The position numbers and the translations under genes are program-made. The notes beneath the pieces are model-generated. The model was given only the letters and a program-made list of their open reading frames with translations, was not told where the DNA came from and did no database searches. Below are positions 35,757-45,091 of a stretch of 64,000 nt of DNA, one piece after another (within the stretch, counting starts at the first letter, position 1; each line of letters begins with the position of its first letter). Location: assembly GCF_000023125.1 (NCBI RefSeq), contig NC_013037.1, positions 5,682,501-5,746,500 of the forward strand, read 5' to 3'. The stretch is from Dyadobacter fermentans DSM 18053. GTDB taxonomy: Bacteria > Bacteroidota > Bacteroidia > Cytophagales > Spirosomataceae.

Positions 35757-37178
35757 ATGTTTGGTCTTGAAACCGACATTTTCATCCTCCTCGCGTTTAG
35801 TATTTTAGCGGCCTGCGCATTCGAATTTGTCAACGGTTTCCACGATACCGCCAATGCGGTGGCGACCGTGATCTATACCAACTCGCTGAAACCCAATGTG
35901 GCGGTGGTATGGTCCGGCTTTATGAACTTCTGCGGGGTTTTCTTCGGCGGAATTGCCGTGGCAATGGGGATCGTGAACCTGCTGCCGGTGGAACTGCTGA
36001 TCGATCAGAACGTCTACCATAGTGCCGCGATGGTCTTTGCATTACTTTTCAGCGCCATTATCTGGAACCTGGGAACGTGGTACTTCGGCTTGCCGAGTTC
36101 CAGCTCGCATACGCTCATCGGCTCTATCCTCGGCGTGGGCCTTGCATTTACATTAATGCCTGAAAACACGCAGGGAACCGGTGTGAACTGGTCGAAAGCG
36201 CAGGAACTGTTTATGTCGCTCCTTACTTCACCGATATTCGGTTTTGCGCTGGCGATCATCATTATGTTTATTTTGAGAAGATCGCTGTCCAAGCCGCTCC
36301 GCGAGATCGTTTTCAGCGAACCTAAGAAAAACGAAGCGCCGCCGATCTGGATCCGCGGGATTTTGATCCTTACCTGTACGCTTGTAAGCTTCTTCCACGG
36401 TTCGAACGACGGCCAGAAAGGGGTGGGGCTCGTGATGCTCATCCTGATCGGTATCGTGCCTGCCCACTTTGCATTGGATAATTCAAAAGACCCGATCGAA
36501 ATGAAAACCGACCTCGTCGGTATTGAGCGGGCTGTCAATACCATTGACTCGACGCGCCTTTCGATCTCCGACCGTGCGCATTTGCATACCATTAAAACCG
36601 AACTCACGCATTTGCAGGCGCAGATCAACCATCCGCTGCCTGAGCACCGCCTTCCCAAAGAAGAGCGTATGGAAGCACGCCGCTCGTTGTTGCTCGTGAG
36701 CCGTAACATCAAAACAATCCTCGACAACGGCCAGGCTAACCTGAATGCGGCCGACTTCGCATTCCTGAAAAAGCAATCGGGCAGCGAGCACGGTATCAGA
36801 AGGTACACCGACTACGCGCCTGACTGGGTTATCCTCATGATCTCACTTTCGCTTGGCCTGGGTACCATGGTGGGCTGGAAACGCATTGTGGTGACGATCG
36901 GCGAGAAAATCGGAAAGCAGCATTTGACTTACGCACAGGGCGCTTCGGCTGAGCTTGTGGCGGCGAGTACCATTGGCGTATCGTCCTACCTGGGCCTTCC
37001 GGTAAGTACCACGCACGTGCTTTCTTCCGGTATTGCGGGGTCGATGGTGGCCAGTAAGGGTGTGAAAAACCTGCAAGGCGGCACGATCCGTAACATCGTG
37101 ATAGCCTGGGTTTTGACATTGCCCGTAACGATGCTGCTATCGGGTACGTTGTACGCATTTTTCCGTTGGGTGTTGTAG
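35757..37178 (+). CDS. PiT-family inorganic phosphate transporter
   Basis: This 473-residue inner-membrane permease imports metal-phosphate complexes by symport. The two inverted PiT repeats are clear: FVNGFHDTANAVATVIYTNS and GLPSSSSHTLIGSILGVGL in the first half; FFHGSNDGQKGVGLVMLILI and GLPVSTTHVLSSGIAGSMVA in the second. A hydrophilic loop of about 120 residues (KTDLVGIERAVNTIDSTRLS to the YAPDW segment) separates them, comparable to the large loop of E. coli PitA. The frame is open from a TTG at 35724, but the ATG at 35757 is preferred. It has its own promoter and terminator. Confidence 0.94.
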   Translation: MFGLETDIFILLAFSILAACAFEFVNGFHDTANAVATVIYTNSLKPNVAVVWSGFMNFCGVFFGGIAVAMGIVNLLPVELLIDQNVYHSAAMVFALLFSAIIWNLGTWYFGLPSSSSHTLIGSILGVGLAFTLMPENTQGTGVNWSKAQELFMSLLTSPIFGFALAIIIMFILRRSLSKPLREIVFSEPKKNEAPPIWIRGILILTCTLVSFFHGSNDGQKGVGLVMLILIGIVPAHFALDNSKDPIEMKTDLVGIERAVNTIDSTRLSISDRAHLHTIKTELTHLQAQINHPLPEHRLPKEERMEARRSLLLVSRNIKTILDNGQANLNAADFAFLKKQSGSEHGIRRYTDYAPDWVILMISLSLGLGTMVGWKRIVVTIGEKIGKQHLTYAQGASAELVAASTIGVSSYLGLPVSTTHVLSSGIAGSMVASKGVKNLQGGTIRNIVIAWVLTLPVTMLLSGTLYAFFRWVL

Positions 37179-37202
37179 GACATTCAAGGATAGCGATATG
37201 AA

Positions 37203-37232
37203 AAAGCCGCCGGGACCGTTCCCGGCGGCTTT
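37203..37232 (+). terminator. Rho-independent terminator after the PiT gene
   Basis: A perfect 13-bp stem (37203-37215 with 37220-37232) with loop CCGT is followed by CGTTTTC. It begins 25 bp after the permease stop. Confidence 0.88.
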
Positions 37233-37258
37233 CGTTTTCATGCGGCAGCCGCACTTTC

Positions 37259-37291
37259 TTTGCTTTTCATTGGTTTAATATCGTAAATTCG
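37259..37291 (+). promoter_or_regulatory. Candidate promoter for nadAB
   Basis: TTTG (37259-37262), 21 bp, then TAAATTCG (37284-37291) is a near match to TTTG-N19-TAnnTTTG. It lies 42 bp before the nadA ATG. Confidence 0.4.
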
Positions 37292-37333
37292 GCATGGATT
37301 TTAGTGTTAAATAAAAGCCAATTATTCACCATA

Positions 37334-38329
37334 ATGACTACAATTGAAGCGCAGGTTAACCGCTACGGATATGTGACGGAGGCAGTTGCGGACGATATCG
37401 ATCTGGTTGCGGAGATCAACCGCCTGAAAAAAGAGAAGAATGCGGTCATCCTCGCACACTATTACGTGAACGAGGATATCCAGGACCTGGCCGACTACAT
37501 CGGCGACAGCCTTGGCCTGTCCCAGCAGGCAGCGGCCACCGACGCCGACATGATCGTTTTCTGCGGCGTGCACTTCATGGGCGAAACGGCCAAGGTACTC
37601 AGCCCGCAAAAAAAGGTGGTAATCCCCGACCTGAATGCCGGCTGCTCGCTGGCGGATTCCGCGCCGGCCGACAAGTTTGCCGCATTCAAAGCGCAATATC
37701 CCGATCATATCGTGATCAGCTATATCAACTGCTCGGCGGAGATCAAAGCTTTGACAGACATTGTTTGTACTTCCTCCAACGCATTGCAGATTGTAGAAAG
37801 CCTGCCGAAAGACCAGAAGATCATCTTCGCACCGGATGCCAACCTGGGCCGCTATGTGGCACATAAGACGGGCCGCGAAATGGTGCTTTGGGACGGAGCG
37901 TGCATTGTACATATTGATATTTCAAGGGAAAAGCTCGCGCAGCTGCGTGAAGAACACCCCGATGCATTGCTGATCGCCCATCCCGAATGCAAAGAGGACA
38001 TTTTGAAGCAGGCTGATTTTGTCAGCTCCACAACCGGTCTTTTGAAATTTGTGAAAGACTCGCCGCACGACAAGTTCATCGTGGCCACGGAAGCGGGTAT
38101 TTTGCACAAAATGAAACAATCGGTGCCAGACAAAAAGCTGATCCCGGCTCCCGGCTCCGACAACAATACCTGCGCTTGCTCCGAATGCCCGTATATGAAA
38201 ATGAACACCCTCGAAAAGGTCTACAACGCGCTGCTTTATGAGCAACCGGAGATCTTCGTGCCCGAGGACATCCGCCTGAAAGCCTACGATTCGGTAGCGC
38301 GTATGCTGGAACTGAGCAAAGGCATCTGA
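37334..38329 (+). CDS. nadA: Quinolinate synthase A
   Basis: This 331-residue 4Fe-4S enzyme condenses iminoaspartate with dihydroxyacetone phosphate to quinolinate in de novo NAD synthesis. Motifs are [91 protein letters not shown] and the C-terminal [15 protein letters not shown]. The cluster cysteines lie in the [18 protein letters not shown] and SECPYMKMN blocks. The frame is open from a GTG at 37304; the ATG at 37334 (MTTIEAQ) is the likelier start. nadB follows after 30 bp; together they make quinolinate from aspartate. Confidence 0.96.
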   Translation: MTTIEAQVNRYGYVTEAVADDIDLVAEINRLKKEKNAVILAHYYVNEDIQDLADYIGDSLGLSQQAAATDADMIVFCGVHFMGETAKVLSPQKKVVIPDLNAGCSLADSAPADKFAAFKAQYPDHIVISYINCSAEIKALTDIVCTSSNALQIVESLPKDQKIIFAPDANLGRYVAHKTGREMVLWDGACIVHIDISREKLAQLREEHPDALLIAHPECKEDILKQADFVSSTTGLLKFVKDSPHDKFIVATEAGILHKMKQSVPDKKLIPAPGSDNNTCACSECPYMKMNTLEKVYNALLYEQPEIFVPEDIRLKAYDSVARMLELSKGI

Positions 38330-38359
38330 CACCCGATATAAAACCCTATTCCTGAAATT

Positions 38360-39940
38360 ATGCCCCAATTTGATTTTCTGATTATCGGTTCGGGAATTGC
38401 CGGACTTAGCTACGCAGCCAAATTAGCCCGCCATTTCGATGACCTGAAACAGGAAGTGTCCATCGCCGTGATTACCAAGGTCCAGGCCGATGAAACCAAC
38501 ACCAAATATGCCCAGGGAGGCATTGCGGTGGTATGGGCGGAGTCCGATTCGTTTGAAAAACACATTCAGGACACGATGGACGCGGGGGATGAGGTCAATA
38601 AAAGGAATATTGTCGAAATCGTGGTACGGGAAGCGCCGCAGCGCATTCAGGAGCTGATCGATTACGGAACGCGGTTTGACAAGGAAAAAGACGGGGAATA
38701 TGATCTGGCCAAAGAAGGCGGCCATTCCGACCATCGCATTCTGCATTTCAAGGACATTACCGGTGCGGAAATCGAGCGTGCATTGCTGGAAGAGGTGAAC
38801 CGTCACAAAAGCATTCAGATCTTCACGCATTACTATGCCGTAGAACTGATCACCCAGCATCATCTGGGCGAAACCGTCTATCGCTACCGTGAAGATATCA
38901 AGTGCTTCGGGGCCTACGTGTTGAACCGCCAAACCGGCGAAGTGGAGAAGTTTTTAGCCAAAACCACCCTGCTCGCTACCGGCGGGATCGGCAACATTTA
39001 CCAAAGCACCACCAATCCCACCATCGCCACCGGCGACGGTATCGCGATGGCCTACCGCGCTAAGGGCATTTGCGACAATATGGAATTCATCCAATTCCAC
39101 CCCACGAGCTTTTACCAGCCGGGGCAGAAGCCTTCATTCCTCATTTCGGAAGCCGTACGTGGTTTTGGGGGAATATTGAAACGGGCGGATGGCAGCACAT
39201 TCATGGAAAATTATGACGCCCGCCTGTCACTCGCCCCGCGCGACATCGTGGCCCGCGCGATCGACTCCGAAATGAAAAAGAACGGGGTGGATCACGTGTA
39301 CCTCGACGTGCGGCACTGCGATTACGAAAAGTTTCTCGAACACTTCCCCAACATCACCGAATACTGCCTCCAACAAGGCATCGACGTTCGGAAGGACATG
39401 ATCCCGGTCGTACCCGCGCAGCATTACATGTGCGGTGGCGTGCGGGTGAATGAATGGGGTAAAACCAATATTGAATTTCTGTACGCGGTAGGCGAATGCG
39501 CCTGCACGGGCCTGCACGGCTCCAACCGCCTCGCTTCCAACTCCCTGCTCGAAGCCGTCGTTTTTGGTCACCGCGCCTACGAAAGTACCATCGTACATTT
39601 CGAAAATGCGGTGATCGCCCAAAACATTCCCGAATGGGACGATTCGGGCACGACACACCCGGAGGAGCAGGTGCTGGTAACCGAAATGACCCGCGAGCTG
39701 AACAGCATCATGTCCAATTACGTGGGCATCGTGCGCACCGACCGCCGTCTTAAACGCGCCTACGACCGCCTCGAACTTCTGCATCAGGAGCACGAGGAAC
39801 TGTACCGCGAATCAAAAGTGTCGGTAGCGATTTGCGAGCTGCGGAACATGATCTCGGTTTCCTACCTGATCATCAAAATGGCCATGGCCCGCCGCGAAAA
39901 CATCGGCCTGCACTACAACGCCGATCATGTGCCTGCTTAG
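38360..39940 (+). CDS. nadB: L-aspartate oxidase
   Basis: This 526-residue flavoprotein oxidises L-aspartate to iminoaspartate for NadA. The FAD motif is FDFLIIGSGIAGLSYAAKLA. Further family blocks are KYAQGGIAVVW, EGGHSDHRILHFKDITGAEI, LLATGGIGNIYQSTTNPTIA, FIQFHPTSFYQPG, PAQHYMCGGVRVNEWGKTNI and CTGLHGSNRLASNSLLEAVV. The C-terminal helical bundle is complete. It is co-transcribed with nadA. No nadC gene follows. Confidence 0.96.
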   Translation: MPQFDFLIIGSGIAGLSYAAKLARHFDDLKQEVSIAVITKVQADETNTKYAQGGIAVVWAESDSFEKHIQDTMDAGDEVNKRNIVEIVVREAPQRIQELIDYGTRFDKEKDGEYDLAKEGGHSDHRILHFKDITGAEIERALLEEVNRHKSIQIFTHYYAVELITQHHLGETVYRYREDIKCFGAYVLNRQTGEVEKFLAKTTLLATGGIGNIYQSTTNPTIATGDGIAMAYRAKGICDNMEFIQFHPTSFYQPGQKPSFLISEAVRGFGGILKRADGSTFMENYDARLSLAPRDIVARAIDSEMKKNGVDHVYLDVRHCDYEKFLEHFPNITEYCLQQGIDVRKDMIPVVPAQHYMCGGVRVNEWGKTNIEFLYAVGECACTGLHGSNRLASNSLLEAVVFGHRAYESTIVHFENAVIAQNIPEWDDSGTTHPEEQVLVTEMTRELNSIMSNYVGIVRTDRRLKRAYDRLELLHQEHEELYRESKVSVAICELRNMISVSYLIIKMAMARRENIGLHYNADHVPA

Positions 39941-39981
39941 AGCTTAGGGCTTATAGCTTAGAGCTTAGGGCTTATAGCTTA
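39940..39981. repeat. Two 21-bp tandem repeats at the nadB stop
   Basis: The unit GAGCTTAGGGCTTATAGCTT plus a final A occurs twice without mismatch (39940-39960, 39961-39981). It is followed by degenerate GCTTA units to about 40002. The first copy begins on the last base of the nadB stop codon. The unit itself contains three GCTTA words, so this is a nested repeat. Confidence 0.9.
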
Positions 39982-39990
39982 AAGCTTACC

Positions 39991-41349
39991 TCAGGGCTTA
40001 GGACTTTGCGCGAGAGTGTTCCGGCTCCGGCGTGTTACTGCGCGCTGCCAGACGTTTGTACCGATTTTTTCGCCCAGATGGGTGCCTTCTTCAACGCCGT
40101 CGCGGTAATGGATACCGCCGTAAACGCGGCTGATGGACGCATCCCAATAGGCCTCTTCAAACGATTTGAAGGATTTGACGCCGTGGCCGTATTTCTTCTC
40201 GGTCGTATCGGTAAAAGCCACATTGCTTCCCATCAGTTGCGTGAGCACCACGCCGCAGGCTGCTGAAATGGAGCTATGCCCGCTCACGTATTCAGGAAAT
40301 GCCGGGGTTTCGAGAAAGGGGCGCCAGTTAGGGTCCCAATTGTTGTTGATCACCGTTTCCGGGCGGATGCGCACCGTGCGGTACTTCTCGTCCCAGCAGG
40401 CTATGAATGCGTCGTAAATGGACAATGCCCCGAGCGTATATGCCTCCACCGATTGCATCAGGTTCAGCTTCTTGTCCGTCGCGACAGTTCTGACGATTGC
40501 CATCCAGTGACCGGCAGGGGTCATTTTTTTATTGGCAAACATGGCATGACCCACCACATTGGTTACAAATGCATTGTCGTCCCAGAAGTATGCGGTAGCC
40601 TTCTGGGCATCCGTCAGTCCATTTCCGATGTTGTACACTTCCATGGCGAGCTGCATAAACTTACTGCTTTTGGCGAGGTCGTATTGGGCCGGCGCCGGGC
40701 AGCGGAACTGCGTCACCGAGTCGAGCGTGAAAGTTCTGACGGTATTCCATTTCGGCTCGCACGCGTCCGCGTAGGCGGGAGGGGTGGGGACCCATGTGCC
40801 CGGTTTGTTGGTCACCGTATAGCGGTAGCCGCGTATTTCCTTGTAATGATCTTTGGCCGAATAGGCCAGCACGTGTTTGGCTACCGTATCTCCGTATGTG
40901 ATAGAGCGTTCATATACGTCCTCCGGAATGCCCATTTCCTGGTACTTTTTGAAAAGCCCCTTTTCGTAATCGTCCCACATGTTGCCGGAAAAAGTGAGCG
41001 TCCTGGCAATAACGGTAAACGCCCGGATACTCGCGAGCGGGTAGCAATATACGAGCGCAGTATCCGGCTGCGGCGGCGTTCCGAATTTAACTAGTTGGTT
41101 TCCAAGTGATTGGTATTCAGGGTAGCCGGGTGCCAGTGCCTCGTAGGCTGCCAGGAACGAATATCCGTAAATGCGGCTCGCCACAGGCGGTTTGAAAATA
41201 TCGTGAATGATGACGTCGGTGAGGTGAGTTGCCGTTTCATGAAACAGTTTCGGATCAGCGGCCCTGGCGTTGTATTCATCCGGCGACGATTCTTTTTTAC
41301 ACCCGAAAATGAGCAAAACGAACACGATGGAGAGTAAACGAAATTTCAT
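39991..41349 (-). CDS. Vanadium-haloperoxidase/PAP2-superfamily lipoprotein
   Basis: This 452-residue exported lipoprotein (lipobox FGC, cysteine near residue 17) belongs to the vanadium-dependent haloperoxidase branch of the PAP2 fold. The vanadate/phosphate pocket is recognisable as K-x6-R-P in KYRTVRIRP, the SGH of FPEYVSGHSS, and S-R-x5-H-x2-D in SRVYGGIHYRD. These place Lys, two Arg, and two His as in known enzymes. Halide specificity or phosphatase activity cannot be told from sequence. It is divergent from the SusC gene at 41861, and a homologue closes that cluster at 50427, so both probably belong to one system. Confidence 0.88.
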   Translation of the reverse strand: MKFRLLSIVFVLLIFGCKKESSPDEYNARAADPKLFHETATHLTDVIIHDIFKPPVASRIYGYSFLAAYEALAPGYPEYQSLGNQLVKFGTPPQPDTALVYCYPLASIRAFTVIARTLTFSGNMWDDYEKGLFKKYQEMGIPEDVYERSITYGDTVAKHVLAYSAKDHYKEIRGYRYTVTNKPGTWVPTPPAYADACEPKWNTVRTFTLDSVTQFRCPAPAQYDLAKSSKFMQLAMEVYNIGNGLTDAQKATAYFWDDNAFVTNVVGHAMFANKKMTPAGHWMAIVRTVATDKKLNLMQSVEAYTLGALSIYDAFIACWDEKYRTVRIRPETVINNNWDPNWRPFLETPAFPEYVSGHSSISAACGVVLTQLMGSNVAFTDTTEKKYGHGVKSFKSFEEAYWDASISRVYGGIHYRDGVEEGTHLGEKIGTNVWQRAVTRRSRNTLAQSPKP

Positions 41350-41860
41350 TCGATGTAAAGGGGGATTTTGTAACTGAATTGCTTCACGAATATAATAAGA
41401 ATTGAAAGTTTGCCGGCATTAATGGATAAAAGAATGATTTTTTGTAACTTATATATCACTAAATCATAAAAATTGTTCGATTGGTACCAATATTTATTGT
41501 TATTTTTTAAGAATGCATATTCATTAACCGGGAAATCTTTTTTTTGTAAAAAAATTAATATCTTTTTGTACAATCAAGCGAGTGTATAGAGTCTCATGGT
41601 ACTCCCCCAACATAGAAATGGAGTATCTGAATACGCAAGAAATTGTGTACGATATACACTGATTGGATGTCCTGAACTCTTACTCGATGAAAGTGATCAC
41701 CCTAACTGCTAAAATTATTCTATGCCAAATTTCTCCTAGCTACAACTTTACTACTCCGCCGCAGCAGATTTCCGGAATGGAAATCCCAGCCTGACGCTAC
41801 GTTCCGTGCTTACACGGTTAAGCATTCTTTATTACTTCAACTTAATTTAACTATTAATCT
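41350..41860. other. 511-bp AT-rich divergent intergenic region
   Basis: No gene is seen between the divergent haloperoxidase and SusC starts. The half near 41400-41580 is strongly AT-rich and holds a perfect 12-bp palindrome ATTGGTACCAAT (41480-41491), a possible operator. TATCTTTTTG (41558-41567) is a degenerate -7-like sequence. The remaining 280 bp before SusC would be a long leader; I found no riboswitch-like structure by eye. Confidence 0.5.
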
Positions 41861-44800
41861 ATGAGATTTTCTACTGGATGGACGCCTCGTGCTGTATCAC
41901 GAAGTGTTTTTTCTCTTTGTCTCGCGCTGGTGACCGTCATGGGAGCATTCGCCCAGAACAGCATCAAGGGTAAGATCAAAGACGAACAGGGACAACCGCT
42001 GCCTGGTGTGAGCGTTGTCGTGAAAGGAACCACAGCAGGTACAGTGACCGACAATGAGGGGCTTTATACAGTTAATGCCGACAAAAATGCTACGCTTGTT
42101 TACTCATTTATCGGTTACCTCACGCAGGAAATTTCGGTAGGTGGCAAAAGCATTGTCGATGTAACCCTCCTCGCCGATACCAAAGCACTTGAAGAAGTGG
42201 TGGTTGTGGGTTATGGTACTGCTAAAAAAGCAACACTGACCGGCTCGGTAACCGCTGTAAAAGGGGCCGAACTGCAAAAAGCGCCTGCGGCCAACTTATC
42301 CAACACGCTGGGCGGACGCTTGCCCGGTATTTCGGCGGTACAATCGAGCGGTGAGCCTGGCTACGATGGCTCGGCGATCCGTATCCGCGGTACCAACTCA
42401 CTGGGTAACAGCAATGCGCTCATCGTTGTGGATGGTGTGCCCAACCGTTCCGGTGGTTTGGACCGTATCAACCCGGCCGATATCGAAAGTATTTCCGTAT
42501 TGAAAGATGCTGCCGCGGCGATCTACGGTTCGCGTGCAGGTAACGGCGTTATCCTGATCACCACCAAGCGTGGTAAGTCGGGCAAGCCGCAGCTTTCTTA
42601 TGATATGAACCTCGGTGTGTCGCAGCCAACGCGTACGCCGGAAATGTCGAACGCAGCTGAATATGCGACGATCCGTAACGAGTTGCAGATCTATGATAAC
42701 CTGCCCGTAGGACAGTGGCAGGGCGCATTGCAGGGCTTCAATACGAATGGCTCTTACACCAGAACGGATAACGGCAACGTCATCAACGCGGTATTCAACC
42801 CGGATGATATGCAGAAATTCCGTGACGGTTCCGACCCATTCCTGCACCCGAACACCGACTGGTACGGCTCTGTGATCCGCAATTGGGCACCTCAGCAACG
42901 CCACAACCTGCAACTCACAGGTGGCAGCGAAAACATCAAGTACCTTGCATCTGCGGGCTACATCAACCAGGATGGTTACTATGTGAATTCTGCGACGGGT
43001 TACAAGCAATATGATTTGCGTTTGAACCTTGACACGAAGATCAACAAATACGTAACTGCCAATTTGGGTGTGACTTTGCGTGAAGAATACCGCCACTTCC
43101 CAAGCGGCGGCAACAGCGCGGGAGCGATCTTCCGGATGCTGATGCGTGGTAAACCGACTGAAATTGCTATCTGGCCGGACGGACGTCCTGGTCCTGACAT
43201 CGAAAACGGTCAGAACCCCGCGGTAATCACCACCAATACAACCGGTTATAACAACGACAAGCGGGATTACATTCAAACCAACGGTGGTCTGGAAATCCTG
43301 ATCCCGGGTGTGCCAGGCTTGAAAGTGAATGCAATGGCTGCCATCGATAAGCAGCTGCGTCGTCAGAAAAACTTCGAAACGCCGTGGACATTGTATTTCT
43401 GGGATAAAAAGACTTACGAAGCAGACGGCAAAACGCCATTCCTGACAGGAACCGTTCGTTCGACATTCAAAGATCCCCGTTTGAGAGAAAGCTCTTCACA
43501 GGAATTGTCTATCCAGCTGACTGGTCAGGTTTCCTACGAAAAATCAATCGACGGTCACAATTTCAACGTAATGGCCGGTATCCAGCGTGAGAAAGTAGAT
43601 GCAGACGGTTTCTTCGCATTCCGCCGCTACTACATCTCCGACGTGGTTGACCAACTCTTCGCGGGTGGTACGCCTGAGCAGGATATGAACAACTTCGATT
43701 TGTTCAAAAGAGCACGTTTGAGCTACTTCGGTCGCGCGGGTTACAACTTCAAGGAAAAATACCTCGCCGAGTTCCTGTGGCGTGTGGATGGTTCCTACGT
43801 ATTCCCGAAAAACGGCCGTTTCGGTTTCTTCCCGGGGGTATCGGCCGGATGGCGTATTTCGGAAGAAGGGTTCTGGAAAAACAACATTTCGCGCTACGTA
43901 AACAATGTGAAGCTGCGCGGTTCGTGGGGACAAATGGGAGCTGAGCCTTACTTCCTCGGAACGGAAACATTGGCTGAGTACCAGTACCTGTCGACCATGG
44001 GCTTCGGTACCTACATTATCAACGACCAGGTGGCTAAAACCCTGCTCGAAACCCGCGTAGCCAACCCGAACTTTACCTGGGAAGTGGCGAACAACTCCAA
44101 CTTCGGTATCGAAGGAACGTTGTTCAACGACAAGCTGGCATTCGAATTCGACTACTTCGTAAACAACCGTTCGAAAATCCTGATCCCGAAAGCAGGCTCA
44201 ACGCCTTCGTCGGCAGGTATCGACGGCAAGCTTCCACCTCAAAACCTTGGTAAGCTGCAAAACAAAGGATGGGAATTCAAAGTGAGCTACGACGGCAATG
44301 CAGGCGATTTCTCTTACTCTGTGAGCGTGAATGGTGGTTATGCCAAAAACAAAATCAAGTACTGGGATGAAACTCCGGGCGCACCTGTGTACCAGCAGTC
44401 GACCGGCATGCCTTACGGCTCGTTCCTCGTGTATCAATTTGATGGCGCATTCAAAAGCCAGGAAGAGATCGACGCCAACAAAATCGACTACGGCCCGATC
44501 ACCGGTAACCTTCGTCCGGGTGACATGAAGTTCAAGGATGTGAACGGCGACGGCAAAATCAGCGCTGACGACCGTATCCGTTCCGAAAAAGTACAACGCC
44601 CATGGTTTACAGGTGGTGCTTCGGTGAACCTCGGTTACAAGCAGTTTGATCTTTCATTGTTGTTCCAGGGTACATTGGGCGGTCTTCAGATCGTAGGTCT
44701 GACCGAATCCGGCGACATTGGTAACTACCTGAAATACGATTTCGACCACCGCTGGACGATCGATAACCCAACCGACAAATACCCACGTCTGACCAACCGT

Positions 44801-45079
44801 AACAACCGTTACTACACCAACACAGGCCAGGCGGGTATCAACAACTACTTCCTGAAAAGCAACAACTACCTGCGTTTGAAAAACATCGAACTCGGCTATA
44901 ACCTGCCTTCGGAAATCGGTTCGAAAATCGGTTTGAGCAACCTGAGAATTTATGTGAATGGATTGAACCTGCTGACTTTCGACAAAATCAAAGTTTGGGA
45001 CCCGGAAGCAACCACCAACAGTGGCCAGTACTATCCACAAGCAAGAGTTGTCAGCGCAGGTGTACGTCTAGCATTTTAA
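41861..45079 (+). CDS. SusC-like TonB-dependent outer-membrane receptor
   Basis: This is a complete 1072-residue SusC transporter. It has a signal peptide ending near residue 31 (VTVMGAFAQ), then a carboxypeptidase-like domain (IKGKIKDEQGQPLPGVSVVV), the plug (EEVVVVGYGTAKKATLTGSV, IRIRGTNSLGNSNALIVVDG, ISVLKDAAAAIYGSRAGNGV) and a barrel ending VVSAGVRLAF. It has no STN domain, unlike the receptor at 13411, so it is not expected to signal through an anti-sigma factor. SusD follows after 12 bp. Cargo is unknown. Confidence 0.96.
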   Translation: MRFSTGWTPRAVSRSVFSLCLALVTVMGAFAQNSIKGKIKDEQGQPLPGVSVVVKGTTAGTVTDNEGLYTVNADKNATLVYSFIGYLTQEISVGGKSIVDVTLLADTKALEEVVVVGYGTAKKATLTGSVTAVKGAELQKAPAANLSNTLGGRLPGISAVQSSGEPGYDGSAIRIRGTNSLGNSNALIVVDGVPNRSGGLDRINPADIESISVLKDAAAAIYGSRAGNGVILITTKRGKSGKPQLSYDMNLGVSQPTRTPEMSNAAEYATIRNELQIYDNLPVGQWQGALQGFNTNGSYTRTDNGNVINAVFNPDDMQKFRDGSDPFLHPNTDWYGSVIRNWAPQQRHNLQLTGGSENIKYLASAGYINQDGYYVNSATGYKQYDLRLNLDTKINKYVTANLGVTLREEYRHFPSGGNSAGAIFRMLMRGKPTEIAIWPDGRPGPDIENGQNPAVITTNTTGYNNDKRDYIQTNGGLEILIPGVPGLKVNAMAAIDKQLRRQKNFETPWTLYFWDKKTYEADGKTPFLTGTVRSTFKDPRLRESSSQELSIQLTGQVSYEKSIDGHNFNVMAGIQREKVDADGFFAFRRYYISDVVDQLFAGGTPEQDMNNFDLFKRARLSYFGRAGYNFKEKYLAEFLWRVDGSYVFPKNGRFGFFPGVSAGWRISEEGFWKNNISRYVNNVKLRGSWGQMGAEPYFLGTETLAEYQYLSTMGFGTYIINDQVAKTLLETRVANPNFTWEVANNSNFGIEGTLFNDKLAFEFDYFVNNRSKILIPKAGSTPSSAGIDGKLPPQNLGKLQNKGWEFKVSYDGNAGDFSYSVSVNGGYAKNKIKYWDETPGAPVYQQSTGMPYGSFLVYQFDGAFKSQEEIDANKIDYGPITGNLRPGDMKFKDVNGDGKISADDRIRSEKVQRPWFTGGASVNLGYKQFDLSLLFQGTLGGLQIVGLTESGDIGNYLKYDFDHRWTIDNPTDKYPRLTNRNNRYYTNTGQAGINNYFLKSNNYLRLKNIELGYNLPSEIGSKIGLSNLRIYVNGLNLLTFDKIKVWDPEATTNSGQYYPQARVVSAGVRLAF

Positions 45080-45091
45080 CGAATAAGAAAC

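Noticed and set aside
35960..36850. PiT permease as a fusion with a PhoU-like domain
   Set aside because: The polar insert is only about 120 residues and is comparable to the natural central loop of PitA-type permeases; no PhoU motif is clear.
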